64,000 nucleotides of DNA, taken from the NCBI GenBank assembly GCA_004794655.1, contig SMMW01000518.1:434001-498000 (forward strand), given 5' to 3'. This document shows positions 12,237 to 24,475 of this stretch, one piece after another (within the stretch, counting starts at the first letter, position 1; the number at the start of each line of letters is the position of its first letter). The translations under genes and the position numbers were made by a program. This DNA is from Marisa cornuarietis. Its lineage: Eukaryota; Mollusca; Gastropoda; Architaenioglossa; Ampullariidae. Below the pieces are notes generated by a model. The model was not told the origin of the DNA. It saw only the letters and a program-made list of their open reading frames with translations, and did not search any database.

Positions 12237-14705
12237 ATGGTGGCCGCCTACAACGTCAATGACTCTGCAACTCACGACGGCTACAACCACCCACGTGGTA
12301 GACGTCGCGTGGCGGATGTTGTGGAGCAGGTCTTGGCACTGAAGACCCCCATCATGCTCGTGTTGGCCCTTGGCGCCCCACTTCCGCTTCCGCTTCTTGT
12401 GGATTCTTCGGTAAGACAGGGGGCTGTACTGAACGTCTGCCGTGACACAGGACGAAATGTGCATCGGCACTTTGATCAGTAGATGCCCGACACAATGATG
12501 ATTCACAAATACTTGTGTATTATGTAGATATGGTCCATTGATCCACTGGTCTCAAGGGCGATGGATTGTAAGTGGCATGTCGTGTCTAGAGCATTCCATT
12601 GTGAGAGACAAGGCTCAAACGTCACGCACCTTTCTCTCTTCCCTGATAAATTAGACTACCATTCATTGCCGGGAGAGTAGGAGCTTCTAAGATGGTCGAT
12701 GCTCATTAATCACACGCATGAAAAACATCCGTAAACCGTTCCGTCACAGAAATAAATACAAACATTTACAGGCGTACATATACTTACGCATAGACACAAT
12801 CACATACATACGAAACATGCATATATATATATATGTGTGTCATTTATTCTTGCAGCCATGACATAAAATTTATAAGGCTACGACATCAATGTTGTACTCT
12901 GCTTATGTAAATCGATGTCTGAAGGTTTTCATTGAGCAATGAAAAGGAGGCAGTAGCTATGCACAATAATATGAGACAAAATGATAATAATGGACATTTA
13001 TATAGCGCTTTTCCAATAACATGCTCAGAGCACTTTGCAAAACAACAAACATTCAATCCTCATCAAACTGACTCACCAACAACCATACTCTCATACCAAC
13101 ACACTTGCATTTGTACAATTAAACTCCCCGAAACGTTTTCAAAGGGAAATGCTGAATATAAATCTGAATATAAATATGCAGCAAGATGAGTGAGACCATG
13201 AACATTATATGTTAAAAATCATGGGCTATATATCTTTGCAGATTACATAGAAGACTATGGGCATAATCAGCATGGGTTTGCCAAAAGTCTGAACTTGCTA
13301 GGTAATATATGCCTACAAAAACAGAAGAAAATGATAATACAAAAGCCGAGAAATGTTTTCTTTTAAAGCTACTATACCACTATAAACACAAACTGTGAAT
13401 TTAGTTGCTTTCCACCTTTCAATTTCATTGAGACCACATTTCCTAGAAAACTCTCTAGGAATGCAGCTCTTTGACTGCTGAAAAGTATTTGAAATTTGTT
13501 TGCTTGCATTAATCCCAAGCTTAATATCTTTGGCGATTGGACTTTTTAACCAAAAGCACACCCTTCAAGTGACGCTTAAACACACTAAATGCATATACTC
13601 CAGTGGAATCTGTGTGACCAACAGACAAATGGAGGTTATTGTCTTTAAGCAGAGGCAAATCTTCCTCTCCCTCATTTAAGAAGTCAATTTCATCGTTGGT
13701 TTCTAATTTTCTTTTAAGTCTAGTATCCGCCATGGTGGGTTTCTAACTGTTGTTGTTTCTAATTTAGGAAACGCGTTGTGCATACGTGGTGATAGCCATG
13801 GCCATACTGTGGGTGACGGAGGCCATCCCCATCCCTGTAACCGCCTTACTTCCGGTAATTCTCTTCCCCGTCATGGGTGTACTAACAGCTGTGGACGTGG
13901 CCAACAGTTACATGGGGGTGAGGACTGTTCTAAAAGGTCACGTGCCATTATGATGATACACACACACACACACAGAGGCAAAATTGTTAAAAATATGCAC
14001 ACGCATTATATTTCCAACAAATAATTCTTTTGAACAGAAACGCACCCATTCTGTGGCAAAAAAAATACAATATCTCTCACTGACACTCATTCTTTCTTCT
14101 CTCTCGCTCCTTCACTTCCCCCTTACATCCCTTATTTGTCCCCATCTGGTAACACGACTATCAGTGGTGCTCTCATGTGGCCAGAACACGTCGTTGCTGT
14201 TTATCGGGGGATTGATGGTGGCCATTGCTGTTGAGGAGTCTGGTCTTCATCGACGTATCGCTCTCGGCGTCATGAGGTTCGTCGGCTCTGATCCTAAATG
14301 GTGAGATGTTGTTTGCTTTTTTACTTGTTACCTTTCTTTGATAGCAAAGGGCTTCACTTGTCAGTATAATTTCGTTCATAGGAAGGGTAATGAAGTTTTT
14401 ATAAACCTACGAAATGCAAGCGTCCCGTGTCCCCCCAAAAGAGATCCTCGTTGCAATCGTTACCACTGCCCTATAGGATTTCATCTGACCTCACCTTTTA
14501 CGGATGACCTAACACCGGAGGCACTTAAGTATACTGAAGGTACACGAGAGGTGCTAATATGCACTAAGGGTACTAGTGGATACGGTTGGTATTGACATGT
14601 ACCGAAGGTATTATTGTGAGATATTAATATAAAGTGAAAGTATACGACATTGTGTAAATGTATGCGCGCGCGTGTGTGTGTGTGAGAGAGAGAGAGTGAG
14701 TGTGT

Positions 14706-14758
<53 letters not shown>

Positions 14759-15372
14759 TGTGTAAGTGTGTGTGTGTGCGTGTGTAAAGCTCTAGGGTCA
14801 GTCTTCACTCTGTACACAGGGTGATGATGGGTCTGATGTTGCCCACGTGGTTTTTGTCCATGTGGATCTCGAACACAGCCACGGCTTCTATGATGATACC
14901 CATCGTGGAGGCGATACTCACACAGCTCAAAGCAGTATCAAACTCGGGTATTTTTTGTTTTACCTAGATAACTGTCTTTCATCCATACTGCCTATGTACG
15001 AGCTGGTGTAGCAGGCTGTGCCCAGGTTGATTTCAGCCGTTAACTCTTCCAGCTGGGATGTTATAGGCAGCTTTCGATTCATCACTTCATCTGAGTCAAG
15101 TTATGTTTATTACATCCTCGGGCGTTGAGAAATAGCAAAAAACTTGAACCCCTGATGCCTTTTCTCTAAGCTTACACACTGACAGGCATGACATTTGGAA
15201 GGAAGGGGCCGAGACAAAACTTGTTGACAGCCGCCATTAGAGCCACCGGCAACATTTTAAAACAGACAAAATAAACACGAAAACACAAATATGCTTCGCG
15301 GAAACGCGCGCCAACAATAATCTCTTACCAAACCATAGACAACATGAGTATTCTTGCCAAATTTACTTAGGA

Positions 15373-15421
<49 letters not shown>

Positions 15422-18400
15422 GCAACACTGTGCTTTCCTTTTAAGATGATCTGCTGTTAACAAATTCACCTTTTTTTTTCAAAACTCTGGTTTCGCAGGA
15501 GGCAGACATCGAGCTGGCTCTGTCAAGGGGCGTCACTTGGAGGCGAGGCCCTCCCTCAAGTCGCAGATCTCTGCCGACGTGAATGACAAGGACGGAGTCA
15601 TCTCTGTCACGTCACCAGCGCCGCTTGACAAGCATAATGAATGGCAAGGGCCGCCAGGTGGCAGTAATGGCATCTTTGTGGTTGACTCACCTGGGTGGGT
15701 AAACGTCTTGATTAATGTTTAAGACGGTGATGATTACCCTAAATGATAACTCTTCTACTTGGTTGTCGAATCGACTATGGGACTAGGGTCAAATCGAAGC
15801 TGTCGTGGTGGTCGAGCAAACTTGGTGAAATCAGTAAATGGTTAAATCGACCGACTCCCACATATACTCGCATTGAATTATGCGACGTGTCATTGTGTCA
15901 AGGTGATTGTCTATACAGATCGTGCTAAGCGAGGTTATAGTGTAACCCGCGATAGCTCAGTTGGTAGAGCGGAGGACTGTAGTGGTTCAAAGAATCCTTA
16001 GGTCCATGGTTCGAATCCGTCTCGCGGGAATGTTGTCTTTTTTTCCAGTGCTTTATATATAATATATATTAAATATAATGTTTCCCCAGTCTGCTTTCCT
16101 TTCTCTTTCTCCTCTCTTCCTTACCCCTCCACGACTTTCACATTCTTGCCTCCTCAGTAAATTTATTGAAGGGGCATCTGCGCTACCCCCCCCCCCCACT
16201 AGTTTTCCACGCCACTGCTTCGGGATGAATGAATGAATGGGAGGCCATGTCCGCTGTAAGATGTTGAAGGTGGTTAGACTGGGCGAAGCGGGGCGCATCG
16301 CAGGCGAAGCTGGGTCTTCGCGGAGTTACCACGTCCCATGCTTCGCTTTTTACCCATTGTGCTGAGCACTGCTGGTGGTCCAATCTTAAAAGCAATTTTT
16401 TCATTCATTATTTAACTTAAACCGTCCTCCAACGGATCAGTAGTATTGAATAAGACATAAGGTAATCATCAAGTAGTCGTACCCCGCGATAGCTCAGTTG
16501 GTAGAGCGGAGGACTGTAGTGGTTAAAGATGCGGCAATCCTTAGGTCGTTGGTTCGAATCCGTCTCGCGGGAAGGGATTCTTTTTCCAAAATCATATTGC
16601 TTCCTTTTCCGTTATTTCTTTATCTTCTCATCTTGCTACACCCCCACCGTCACCCCGTCAAAATGTTATTTATAAGGAGAGGTAAATAAAATTCTCCAGT
16701 GTATTTTTTTCTGTACTTTATTTGTAACTCATAGGTGGCGCTCCGTAGAGCGTTGTTACGGAGGCCCGCATGAGCACTGAAGTCGCTCGCGTAAGACAGT
16801 CCTAGGGAGGATGTTCAATTTTTTTTTTTCGTTTATTTCTATAGGTAAGCAAAGGGAGCTAACTGCTTATATCGCTTAAGGAATCATTTATCTAGAGTTA
16901 CTTCCCTTGGCATTATTTAATCGGTTGTTTCTTGTAGGAAATTTATAATTTTCTAGACCATAGTCACTGCCTTTCGAAAATGGCGACTCAAAGAACGCTT
17001 TTCAGCGCAAAAGGCACTCGAACTTTATTTTAAGATGCTGTCTGACGACTAAACTGACGTGCTTGTTACACAGGATCATTCCACGTGTGTTTCTGACATG
17101 TAAACTTGGTTGGGGGCCATATTTGTTGTCATAGGACCATAGTTTCGTGTGGTAGTCTACTCCAAAACAACTTTTTATGGGATACCGTTTACTTACCATC
17201 CCGGGTATCTAACTGTAAAAATAGTCGAGCTTCATCCAAATTCAATTAAAAACATTTGAATTCTACTAATATATATCTGTCTAAAAAAAAATCAAAATCC
17301 ATAGCTGTATATCCTACATGGTTATTTTTTACAATTTTTTGAAAATGATAAAGATTCATGCGTCCAGAGAAAACGGCCTCTGCCGAAGGGGCACGACTCC
17401 AGTGAGTTTGTAACCTGCAAAGAATGTACAGAAATCTGACCAAGTGCTGTCACCCGCATTAACTCAGCTGAGAAAGAAGTGCTTGTGGCGCAACCTGTAC
17501 CAACTCAGATGTAAATAGTTCGACTACTTCTCGCGGCAAGACTATTTTCTTTTCTTATTTACATTGTTCTACCCTTTCTCTCTTTGGTTTTTACTCCCCA
17601 CATGTTGGAGCAGTCATCAATATTTTCGCAGGTAAAGATGAACTATCTGGCAGTAACAAATAAGAGTATACTACACTGGTATCAGCACTGGTCATGAAAC
17701 TGTACGAGTGCTACATTAGGTATTCGTATGAAGATTCTTCTTAGCAGAGGAAATGTGGAAGAATATTTGACCAAGTTTGGTAAAGGTTTTTAAATCTTAG
17801 CCAAACAAGATCAAACCTTCGTCCGTATTTGTCTAGTTAAGAAGATACTTTATCCTCCTTTATCATATTCATAGATACTTCAGCTGCGCTTTACCTTTGT
17901 GACTACAGCTGGCTGACCCTGGTTAGTCTACTCTACCAACACACTTTACTAGGATAGACTTCAAGGTATTGTCTGTTTTTTACTCTTTCAGCTTTGATAA
18001 CGATGGTGTTGATGACTATGCTGTCGCTGATGAAGATGGTGAATGTGACGAAGCAGTGGAAGCAGACCACAAGAGGCTGTGTAAAGGATTCAGTCTCAGC
18101 ATCGCATACGCTGCAAACGTTGGCGGCATCGCTACTCTGACTGGAACTCCACCCAACCTTGTCTTCGCGGGCCAAGCGGATTTGTACGATCACGAATAGA
18201 AAGTTGTTTGCCTCTTTTGTACACCAGTCTTATTATCTTGCATAACTTTAAAGAAATATTTTAGTGTCAGTCTCCTCCCATCTCAATCCTTTCATCTCTC
18301 ATATCTCTCTCGCGCGCTCGTCCATTGTGTGTGCGTGTGTTTGAGAGAGAGAGAGAGAGAGTGGGGGATGGGATTTTGCCCACGAATGACGGGGATTGAC

Positions 18401-21400
18401 AACAATGAATACAGTAAATATAAACAGACCCAAAAAAAAAAAAAAAAAGAAAATTGATAGTTATATGCTGCTGTATTCATCTCTCTAAAGATCAGTAAAC
18501 TTGTGGACATGTCTTTCGATCACAATACTCTCTCGAAGGCTTTTCACTTCATTGAAATCCGCCTCAGGGATCACCAACGCCTGTCAATCATAATTTTGTC
18601 AAATGCTGCAGCTACTTTCGGAAGATGGGCGGGGAGTCGGGGGTGTCGTTTATGCGGTGGATGCTGATGGCTTTCCCGCTGTCACTACTCATGCTCCTCC
18701 TGTGCTGGGCGTGGCTTACTATCGTCTACATGAGAGGGTATATTTCTTATCCATCCATTAGCATTCACTTTTTCAAGCTTCTGTGTTCTTGAATTTTAAA
18801 AAAAATGACACGAGCTAATCGGCTTTTTATTTTCCCCAAAGTTACAGACTAAGAAAGGAAGACAAGGAGGGGCGAGAGTGGTCAAGATGGCATTTTGTTG
18901 TAGGGTCTTAGCTCTGACCTGAAGTAAAATTTCTTTTGGGGGAAGAGGAGGAATGCCTTGAAGGAAAAACAGGGTTTAGCTTCCCAGAGAATTTCAGCTA
19001 CAGCTTCAGCTGGTCATCTCGCCACCCCTTACCTCTTGCCCTACTTTGTGGCAGAGCAGGTGACCCCACCCCCCAGAGGTACCGCCCTAGTTATAAACTA
19101 TCTTTATATCACCACCCAACGATTGTGTCGACGAAATTGTGACGAGTTAACAAATTGAGGTTGTAGAGCTAGCCTCAATATGTTTTACTGTGATCAATGT
19201 CATTGTGTAAATATTAATAGTTCTTAAATTGTTTATACATTTGAATTGTGATGAATGTAATAGTAATTGTTAAACTATTAGCTCTATTTTAATATAACAG
19301 TTTAAAGCTACAACTTATCGTGTATTTCATTAAAATGAATGATATTGTAATTATCAAACTGTAAATTGTAACCTTAGGGCTTACAGCTAGTGTTTGCATT
19401 ATTTTGTATTGTATTGGAGTAAGGATGATTATCATTATTGTTGCAATATTTATTTCAGTTCTAGCTAGACTTAGCATTGTGTTTAATTTACAGTAATACA
19501 AATGATTTTTATTACATTGTAATATTGTTGAATTTTTTTATTGAGAGAGTTTGTTTTTGCTTTTAATCAGTCGATCGAGGGAATTATTAGAATATGGACT
19601 GTAGTCGGCTAGTCGTATAGAACTAGAGTTTGTATTGTGATCAGGACGTGCAGGAAACAAGCCAAAAAATCTGCCGACCCGGTGAAGACAGCCCTACAGA
19701 ACGCCTACAAAGGCCTGGGCAAAGTCACGTGAGCAGACCCAACCCCATTCTTCTCTCTCTCTCTGTTTGTGTCTCTCCCCCCCCCCCTTATCTGCCGACC
19801 CGGTGAAGACAGCCCTACAGAACGCCTACAAAGGCCTGGGCAAAGTCACGTGAGCAGACCCAACCCCATTCTTCTCTCTCTCTCTCTCTGTTTGTGTCTC
19901 CCCCCCCCCCTTGCCGTAACCCTCTTACCTTTATCCATTCTCTCTCATCTTCGTTCCTTCACAGTTGTCTGTTTCATCTATCATCGTCAATATTCTCGTC
20001 ATTATTGATGACGTTGTCATGGTAACCTTACCGTCACTGGTATCTAGATAGGTTGTAACTGAGATTCACCAGCACATACCTCGCGCAGTTTTCTCGCTTT
20101 TAGCTTCTTTTCCCTCAGCTAACGCTCCACCCACCTCTTCCGTATGTCTGTCATTTATTGCACGATTCAAGAGAAGTTTGAAACTGTTGGAAATTTCAGT
20201 CCGGTACAGTACATTGCCAATAGCATACAACAGCTGTACACTGCGAAACTCCACTTCAAACACATGCTATTAGTCTCTTCTTTGGCTGCCGCTATTCAAC
20301 AGATTCGCGATGCACCGAAGCCCGTTTTGCTTTCCTACGAAATAATCGCTAACTTCCTTATATTCCCTATATTCCCTCAGAAATAACTGTTTTGTTCTGC
20401 CCAATTTTAGTTGTTTTTTTTTTTTTTTTTTTGCAGGTTGGCCGAGGTCCAGACTCTAATTTGTTTCATTGTCCTCGCATCACTGTGGCTCTTCCGAGAT
20501 CCCAGGTTTCTTCCTGGCTGGAGCAATTTATTCAACGAAGGGTGAGTAGCTTATCACTCAGTCAAACGTGACAGCAAACTGGAGCGAACACGGTGCAACT
20601 CAGTACCTCATGCACTTTGGAGGAGACCTTCAGTGTCTGGAGCTTGCATCGCTTCATTTCCTCCAACACCACCGTAAAATCTATGTCAACGTTTTCTGTT
20701 TGAAAGTCTTGCTGTTCTCGCTTCCGCTCAGCATTGATTTTCATTTTGTTTTCTACAGTTTTTATCGCTATTGCGAACTGAAGAGAGAAAAGGACGCGGC
20801 AAAAACATAGGTTGTGATTTAAAAATAAGATCAGCTTTACAACATGATGGACTAAGTGCTGTTTAACTCACAAATAATTGTTCGTGGAAGAGAGGGTAGG
20901 TAGACTTGGATAAATTTAGTTTTAGCTTAGTTGTTGATGACTTTTTGTTAAATGAATAAAGTTTAATTTCTTCCCTCCGTTCACCTTTCTCGGTCCGGTG
21001 GCGCAACGACTAGCGCCTGTCGCCAATACAGTGAGGGTTGGCTGCCCTGGATTCAGATCTCGTCTCGGGCACGTTGCTCTTTCTCTCCATGTGGTATTTG
21101 TTTATAGGACCGGCCTTGCCGTGATACAGCCTTAGTTGCTGGCTCGGTTAAAACACCAATTCTTTCTCTCTCCGCCCACCTCAGGTCTTTTTGCCTTTTT
21201 TGCAGGTACACTAGTGACTCCACAGCTGCCATATTCGTTAGCCTGCTCTTTTTCACTCTCCCAGCTACAACACCAGCCATCTTCTGCTGGCGACGCAAAG
21301 ACGGTGAGGTCCATGCTTTGTCGTGCTGTCATCCATTTGCTTAGCTTTAGCCTTAGTGTGAAGAGACTCACTCCCTCCCTCACTTACTCAGAAAAAAGAA

Positions 21401-21746
21401 AGAAAGGTTTAGGAAAAACAGCGATAATGCGCTTGAATGAACTTACTTTTGTCAGAATTCCCACGGACCTGTGTGTGTGTGTGTGCGCGTGCGTGCGTGC
21501 GTGTGTGTGTGTGTGTGTTCATGTTTTCTTCAGAAGTGAGACAGAAGCCCGTGTACACGCCGCTGCTAACGTGGCCTGTAGCTCAGGCCAAAATGCCCTG
21601 GGGAATAATTATTCTACTAGGAGGGGGATTCGCATTGGCTAAGGGATGCAAGGTACGAATCACAGACATCACAAATAGTAAATTTCTTCTCTCTCATTTT
21701 CTCTTTCTCACGCACGCACACACGCGCACGCACGCACACACGCACA

Positions 21747-21788
<42 letters not shown>

Positions 21789-24475
21789 TCAAACCTCGGT
21801 TTTCGACGGAAATCCGTTCCAAGACAGAAATTCGAAACCGACGAATACCGAGGCAATTATTTCCATATCAATTAATATAACTCCAATTAATTAGTTCTAG
21901 ACACTCCAAAAGAACATACCAAAACATATTTAATAGAGAATAAATATAGTGTTTTACTAAAAACAATAAGAAACGAATATAAAAGACTAATGTAAAGAGC
22001 TACTGGCTCTGGAAACTTTCTTTGGTCCCATGATGGAGGTGAAAGGAAAGGGTTAACTTATTAGCAGGGGAAACACTTAACAGGGACGGTGAGATTTGAG
22101 CACATGTGATTTTATCTTACGTGCTTTGCGTTCATTTTGAAACTGAAAAACGAAAAATAAACACACGACACCGAAGACTGTATACACAGTAATCACTTAC
22201 TGTAAATGTCGGACTATCAGCCGCGACTTTTGTCTCCAGCTTTGAACCCTGCGATTTAAACAGCGATGTGGTTTGTTTGCGGGTTTATCCGGATTTTTCA
22301 GATTCCGATTAATTTTTCGATGAGGTCCATGTTAAAGTGTTAACTGTTCACGTTGTTACAGTGTTAACTGCTCATATATCAAAGCTGCATACAATTGAAG
22401 CTTTCAGATCAGTTGCTCAACCACCACCCCTTCTCATCATGCCGAAAACGAGATGAAATGATTACGATACACCTTTCAAGTTGAATATATTTGCGGCTTA
22501 CAAACCAGTGCGGATTATTTGTGAAAAAAATAAGATTTAAAAAAATCTAGTGGGTGGGGCTTATAAACAGGTGCGCTTAAAAGAAAGAAATTTACGGTAA
22601 TGTAATTGTAGTATTAGCACTCGAAATCAATATTAAAAAAAGCATAAAACACTGGAAAACAATGGAATTGTTTGGCTAGACACGCTGGGTGATGTTCACA
22701 CGACAAACATCGACGCACTGAGCAGGAGGACGCGTGGTTCCCTCTGTTTTCGCAAAGTTAAAAGCGAGGTCACGTGGGCACGCCGACAAAATCCGAGGCA
22801 ACCAACGAAAACCGAGACAAATTTATCTCAGAAAAAATCGACGAAAACCGAATCCGACGGTAACCTAAGTCAAGTAAAACCGAGGTTTGACTGTTTACAC
22901 TCTCATTAATCGCAGAGATGAGCAGCTGATAACACACCAGACATATTATCACACTGCCTGTCTTTACAGAATACGTTCTTTGGTGTCGCTTTTCAGTTCT
23001 CGGGGCTGTCAGACTGGTTTGGAGAGCAGCTATCCACCTTCCAAGGGACAGAGCCCTGGCTCATCAACCTCGTCATCAGTGTCGCAGTCGCTATGGCAAC
23101 GGAGATCACTAGCAACACTGCCACTGCCACGTTGTTGATGCCGATTATGGCGGAGCTGGTAAAGTGCATCACCTACGTCAGTTCGCGAAACCTTCGTAAG
23201 GCGCATGCGCGTACATACATGCATGCACCCACCCACCCACACACACACACACACAGAGGAGCACGTAAGTTTAGACAAACAAGAGAAAGAGTCAGCGAGT
23301 ACAGTATTTTCGATGGAATTTTTTTTTTCTTCCACTACAAAACTAATGTCTGAAAAATTGCTGTTTAAGGAGAACCCACACATTTGCAGTGAGGAAAGAT
23401 GTCGGTGTTGACGAGCAAAGTCTTTTTGTTCTCCCCAGGCAATCCGATTGAAGGTTAACCCGTTATACTTCATGTCCTCGGCGGCACTGGCCACGTCTTT
23501 TGCTTTCATGTTGCCAGTGGCAACGCCTGCCAACGCCATCGTCTTCTCGCACGGTCACCTGAGGATTGTAGACATGGTGAGAGGCAGTCACAGACAGAAA
23601 ACAAAATTGCAAATGAGAATCTACGTCCGTCAGTACCTCCCCTTGCCTTCGTCTCTCTCTGTCTGTCTACTCTGTCTCTTCTTTACTGTCTGGTCTATCA
23701 GTCTGTCTGCGTCCATGTCGGTCCTTCCGTCTGTGTGTTTGTCTCTGTCTGACATCATATCTCGGTGCTGTAAATTACTCGTTACACCAATCAACATAAT
23801 TGTCAATAGTTGTGATTATAGTCAATTGACAAGTCCACCTGCTCGTCTTCCTCTGCAGAGTTATGACACTTCATCCTTAACATTTGTTCCATGATTCCTC
23901 TTTGTGTCTTCTTTGTGTTCCTTCTATTACTTGTCTGAATAGCTGTTTCTCCTTCCTTCCTTCGTATTCTGTCCATGTCTCCTTCTTGTCTTCAGTGATG
24001 AGTGCATGCTTCTTCGTGAGCGTAATTATGCGCTATATAAATCACAGGTTTTATTATTTTTTATTATTAGTCTTCCTTTAACACATCATTTTTAAATCTA
24101 TATGAACCTTTGTGTAAAAACACATCAACACTATTAACCTCTTCCAGAAAATCTAAACATCCGATTTTTAAAAAAAATTAACCAGCTGCTAAGGTTTCAC
24201 TAGAGAAAGAGAAAACACGCATTTCTGTTTGTTTGTTGTTTGTCAGTTGTAGTTTCTATCTAAGAACGTGTAATGTTTGATTCCCGTCCTCTGCTCTGTC
24301 TGTATGGCTTGAAACTATGCTGCGACAGGCGGCTGTGGGTTCTGTCATGAACATCATCGCTGTGAGCTGCTTAACGCTTGCTGTCAACACCTGGGGCAGC
24401 GCCATCTTCGGGTTTTTTGAAACACCTGAGGTCTTTAGACAGGTGAACATCACCTCCATCATGAGTGACATTTGA
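12237..24475 (+). CDS. SLC13A: SLC13-family sodium/dicarboxylate-citrate cotransporter
   Basis: Fourteen coding exons join in frame to 644 residues: 12237-12410, 13768-13917, 14185-14300, 14820-14947, 15499-15694, 17992-18183, 18612-18737, 19645-19728, 20437-20541, 21206-21303, 21534-21652, 22997-23158, 23439-23576 and 24329-24475 (TGA). The start is the first ATG after a likely acceptor at 12199. The protein has the divalent-anion/Na+ symporter fold: hydrophobic segments from about residue 40 on, the family's two SNT motifs (about residues 164-166 and 535-537) that in known members help bind sodium and substrate, GGTPP-like TLTGTPPN in exon 6, and an exact match to the family signature TSFAFMLPVATPANAIV (569-585). 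The family imports citrate, succinate or sulfate with sodium across the plasma membrane; the overall pattern is closest to SLC13A2/A3/A5. A hydrophilic, partly acidic loop (exons 5-6) is poorly conserved. The exon 6 donor (TT|GTACGA) is weak but is required by phase. Confidence 0.93.
12980..13080 (-). repeat. Interspersed repeat fragment with GCGCTATATAAAT-type tail
   Basis: On the minus strand the sequence reads AAAGTGCTCTGAGCATG, then AAGCGCTATATAAATGTCC, then an ATTATTAT tail. This is the same kind of 3' end as the LINE fragment ending at 7131. It lies in the first coding intron of the SLC13 gene and is probably a 5'-truncated LINE or a SINE sharing that tail. Confidence 0.5.
14661..14785. 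repeat. (TG)n/(GA)n compound microsatellite
   Basis: A long TG run is interrupted by GAGAGA blocks, in the SLC13 intron just upstream of the exon at 14820. Confidence 0.9.
15374..15420. repeat. (AC)n microsatellite
   Basis: A pure AC dinucleotide run of about 47 bp lies in an SLC13 intron. Confidence 0.95.
15946..16029 (+). tRNA. tRNA-Tyr(GTA) with 11-nt intron, copy 1
   Basis: The acceptor stem CCCGCGA (15946-15952) pairs perfectly with TCGCGGG (16022-16028), followed by discriminator A. The D-arm TAGCTCAGTTGGTAGAGC is canonical. The anticodon GTA lies at 15979-15981. An intron follows position 37, at 15983-15993, as is usual for eukaryotic tRNA-Tyr. The T-loop is TTCGAAT. Seven Ts at 16038-16044 form a Pol III terminator. 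The outer T-stem pair is C-C here, a mismatch. The gene sits in an SLC13 intron in the same orientation. Confidence 0.93.
16483..16572 (+). tRNA. tRNA-Tyr(GTA) with 17-nt intron, copy 2
   Basis: It shares the acceptor stem, D-arm and anticodon of copy 1 (GTA at 16516-16518), but the intron is longer and different (16520-16536). The T-stem differs from copy 1 at its outer end, and the second pair is T-T here. A T5 terminator lies at 16581-16585. It is a second gene about 450 bp from the first, probably from local duplication. Confidence 0.93.
17766..17815. repeat. Short palindromic element related to the one at 5969
   Basis: TTTGACCAAGTTTGG at 17766-17780 is matched by the imperfect inverted copy CCAAACAAGATCAAA at 17801-17815. 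The arm sequence is shared with the hairpin in the MTO1 intron. Confidence 0.45.
19669..19910 (+). repeat. 121-bp tandem duplication of an exon 3' half plus donor
   Basis: The sequence from CTGCCGACCC at 19671 through the donor at 19729 and the CT-rich intron start is repeated from 19792, an offset of 121 bp, almost without change apart from CT and C run length. The second copy has no acceptor of its own. The real exon therefore ends at 19728 and the second copy is intronic. Confidence 0.9.
20992..21165 (+). mobile_element. tRNA-derived SINE in an SLC13 intron
   Basis: The head is tRNA-like: an A-box-like TGGCGCAACGACTAG at about 20998, and a B-box-like GGATTCAGATC at about 21050 followed by CTCGGGCAC. 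The body contains CCTTGCCGTGATACAGCC and TTGCTGGCTCGG, and it ends TTAAAACACC with a pyrimidine-rich tail. Head, body and tail order is that of a tRNA SINE. It ends about 40 bp before the exon at 21206, so its pyrimidine tail lies next to that exon's acceptor. Confidence 0.65.
21719..21785. repeat. (AC)n microsatellite
   Basis: An ACGC/AC run directly abuts the left end of the TIR element at 21786. Confidence 0.9.
21786..22893. mobile_element. Non-autonomous DNA transposon (pogo/Tigger-like termini)
   Basis: GTCAAACCTCGGTTTT at the left end (21788 on) is inverted at the right end as AAAACCGAGGTTTGAC (about 22877-22892), giving an element of about 1.1 kb. CAGTCAAACCTCGG-type ends are typical of Tc1/mariner-pogo elements. 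No transposase frame is present, so it is a MITE or deletion derivative. It fills most of the intron between the exons at 21534 and 22997 and is itself interrupted by another MITE. Confidence 0.7.
22197..22600. mobile_element. Nested hAT-like MITE
   Basis: The left end TTACTGTAAATGTCGGACTA and the right end AATTTACGGTAA are inverted copies. Inside the left end lies the motif CAGCCGCGACTTTTG, and toward the right end GGGGCTTATAAACAGGTGCGC. This arrangement resembles a MITE widespread in invertebrates. It lies wholly inside the element at 21786-22893, so it inserted later. Confidence 0.6.
23994..24068 (+). repeat. Interspersed repeat tail (GCGCTATATAAAT, ATT-rich)
   Basis: GAGCGTAATTATGCGCTATATAAAT is followed by a TTATTATT tail, the same family of 3' end as at 13.0 and 28.7 kb and at the LINE end at 7.13 kb. 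Confidence 0.55.

Noticed and set aside
15695..15698. Alternative donor GTAAAC at 15699 for SLC13 exon 5
   Set aside because: Its phase does not fit the next exon; GTGGGT at 15695 does.
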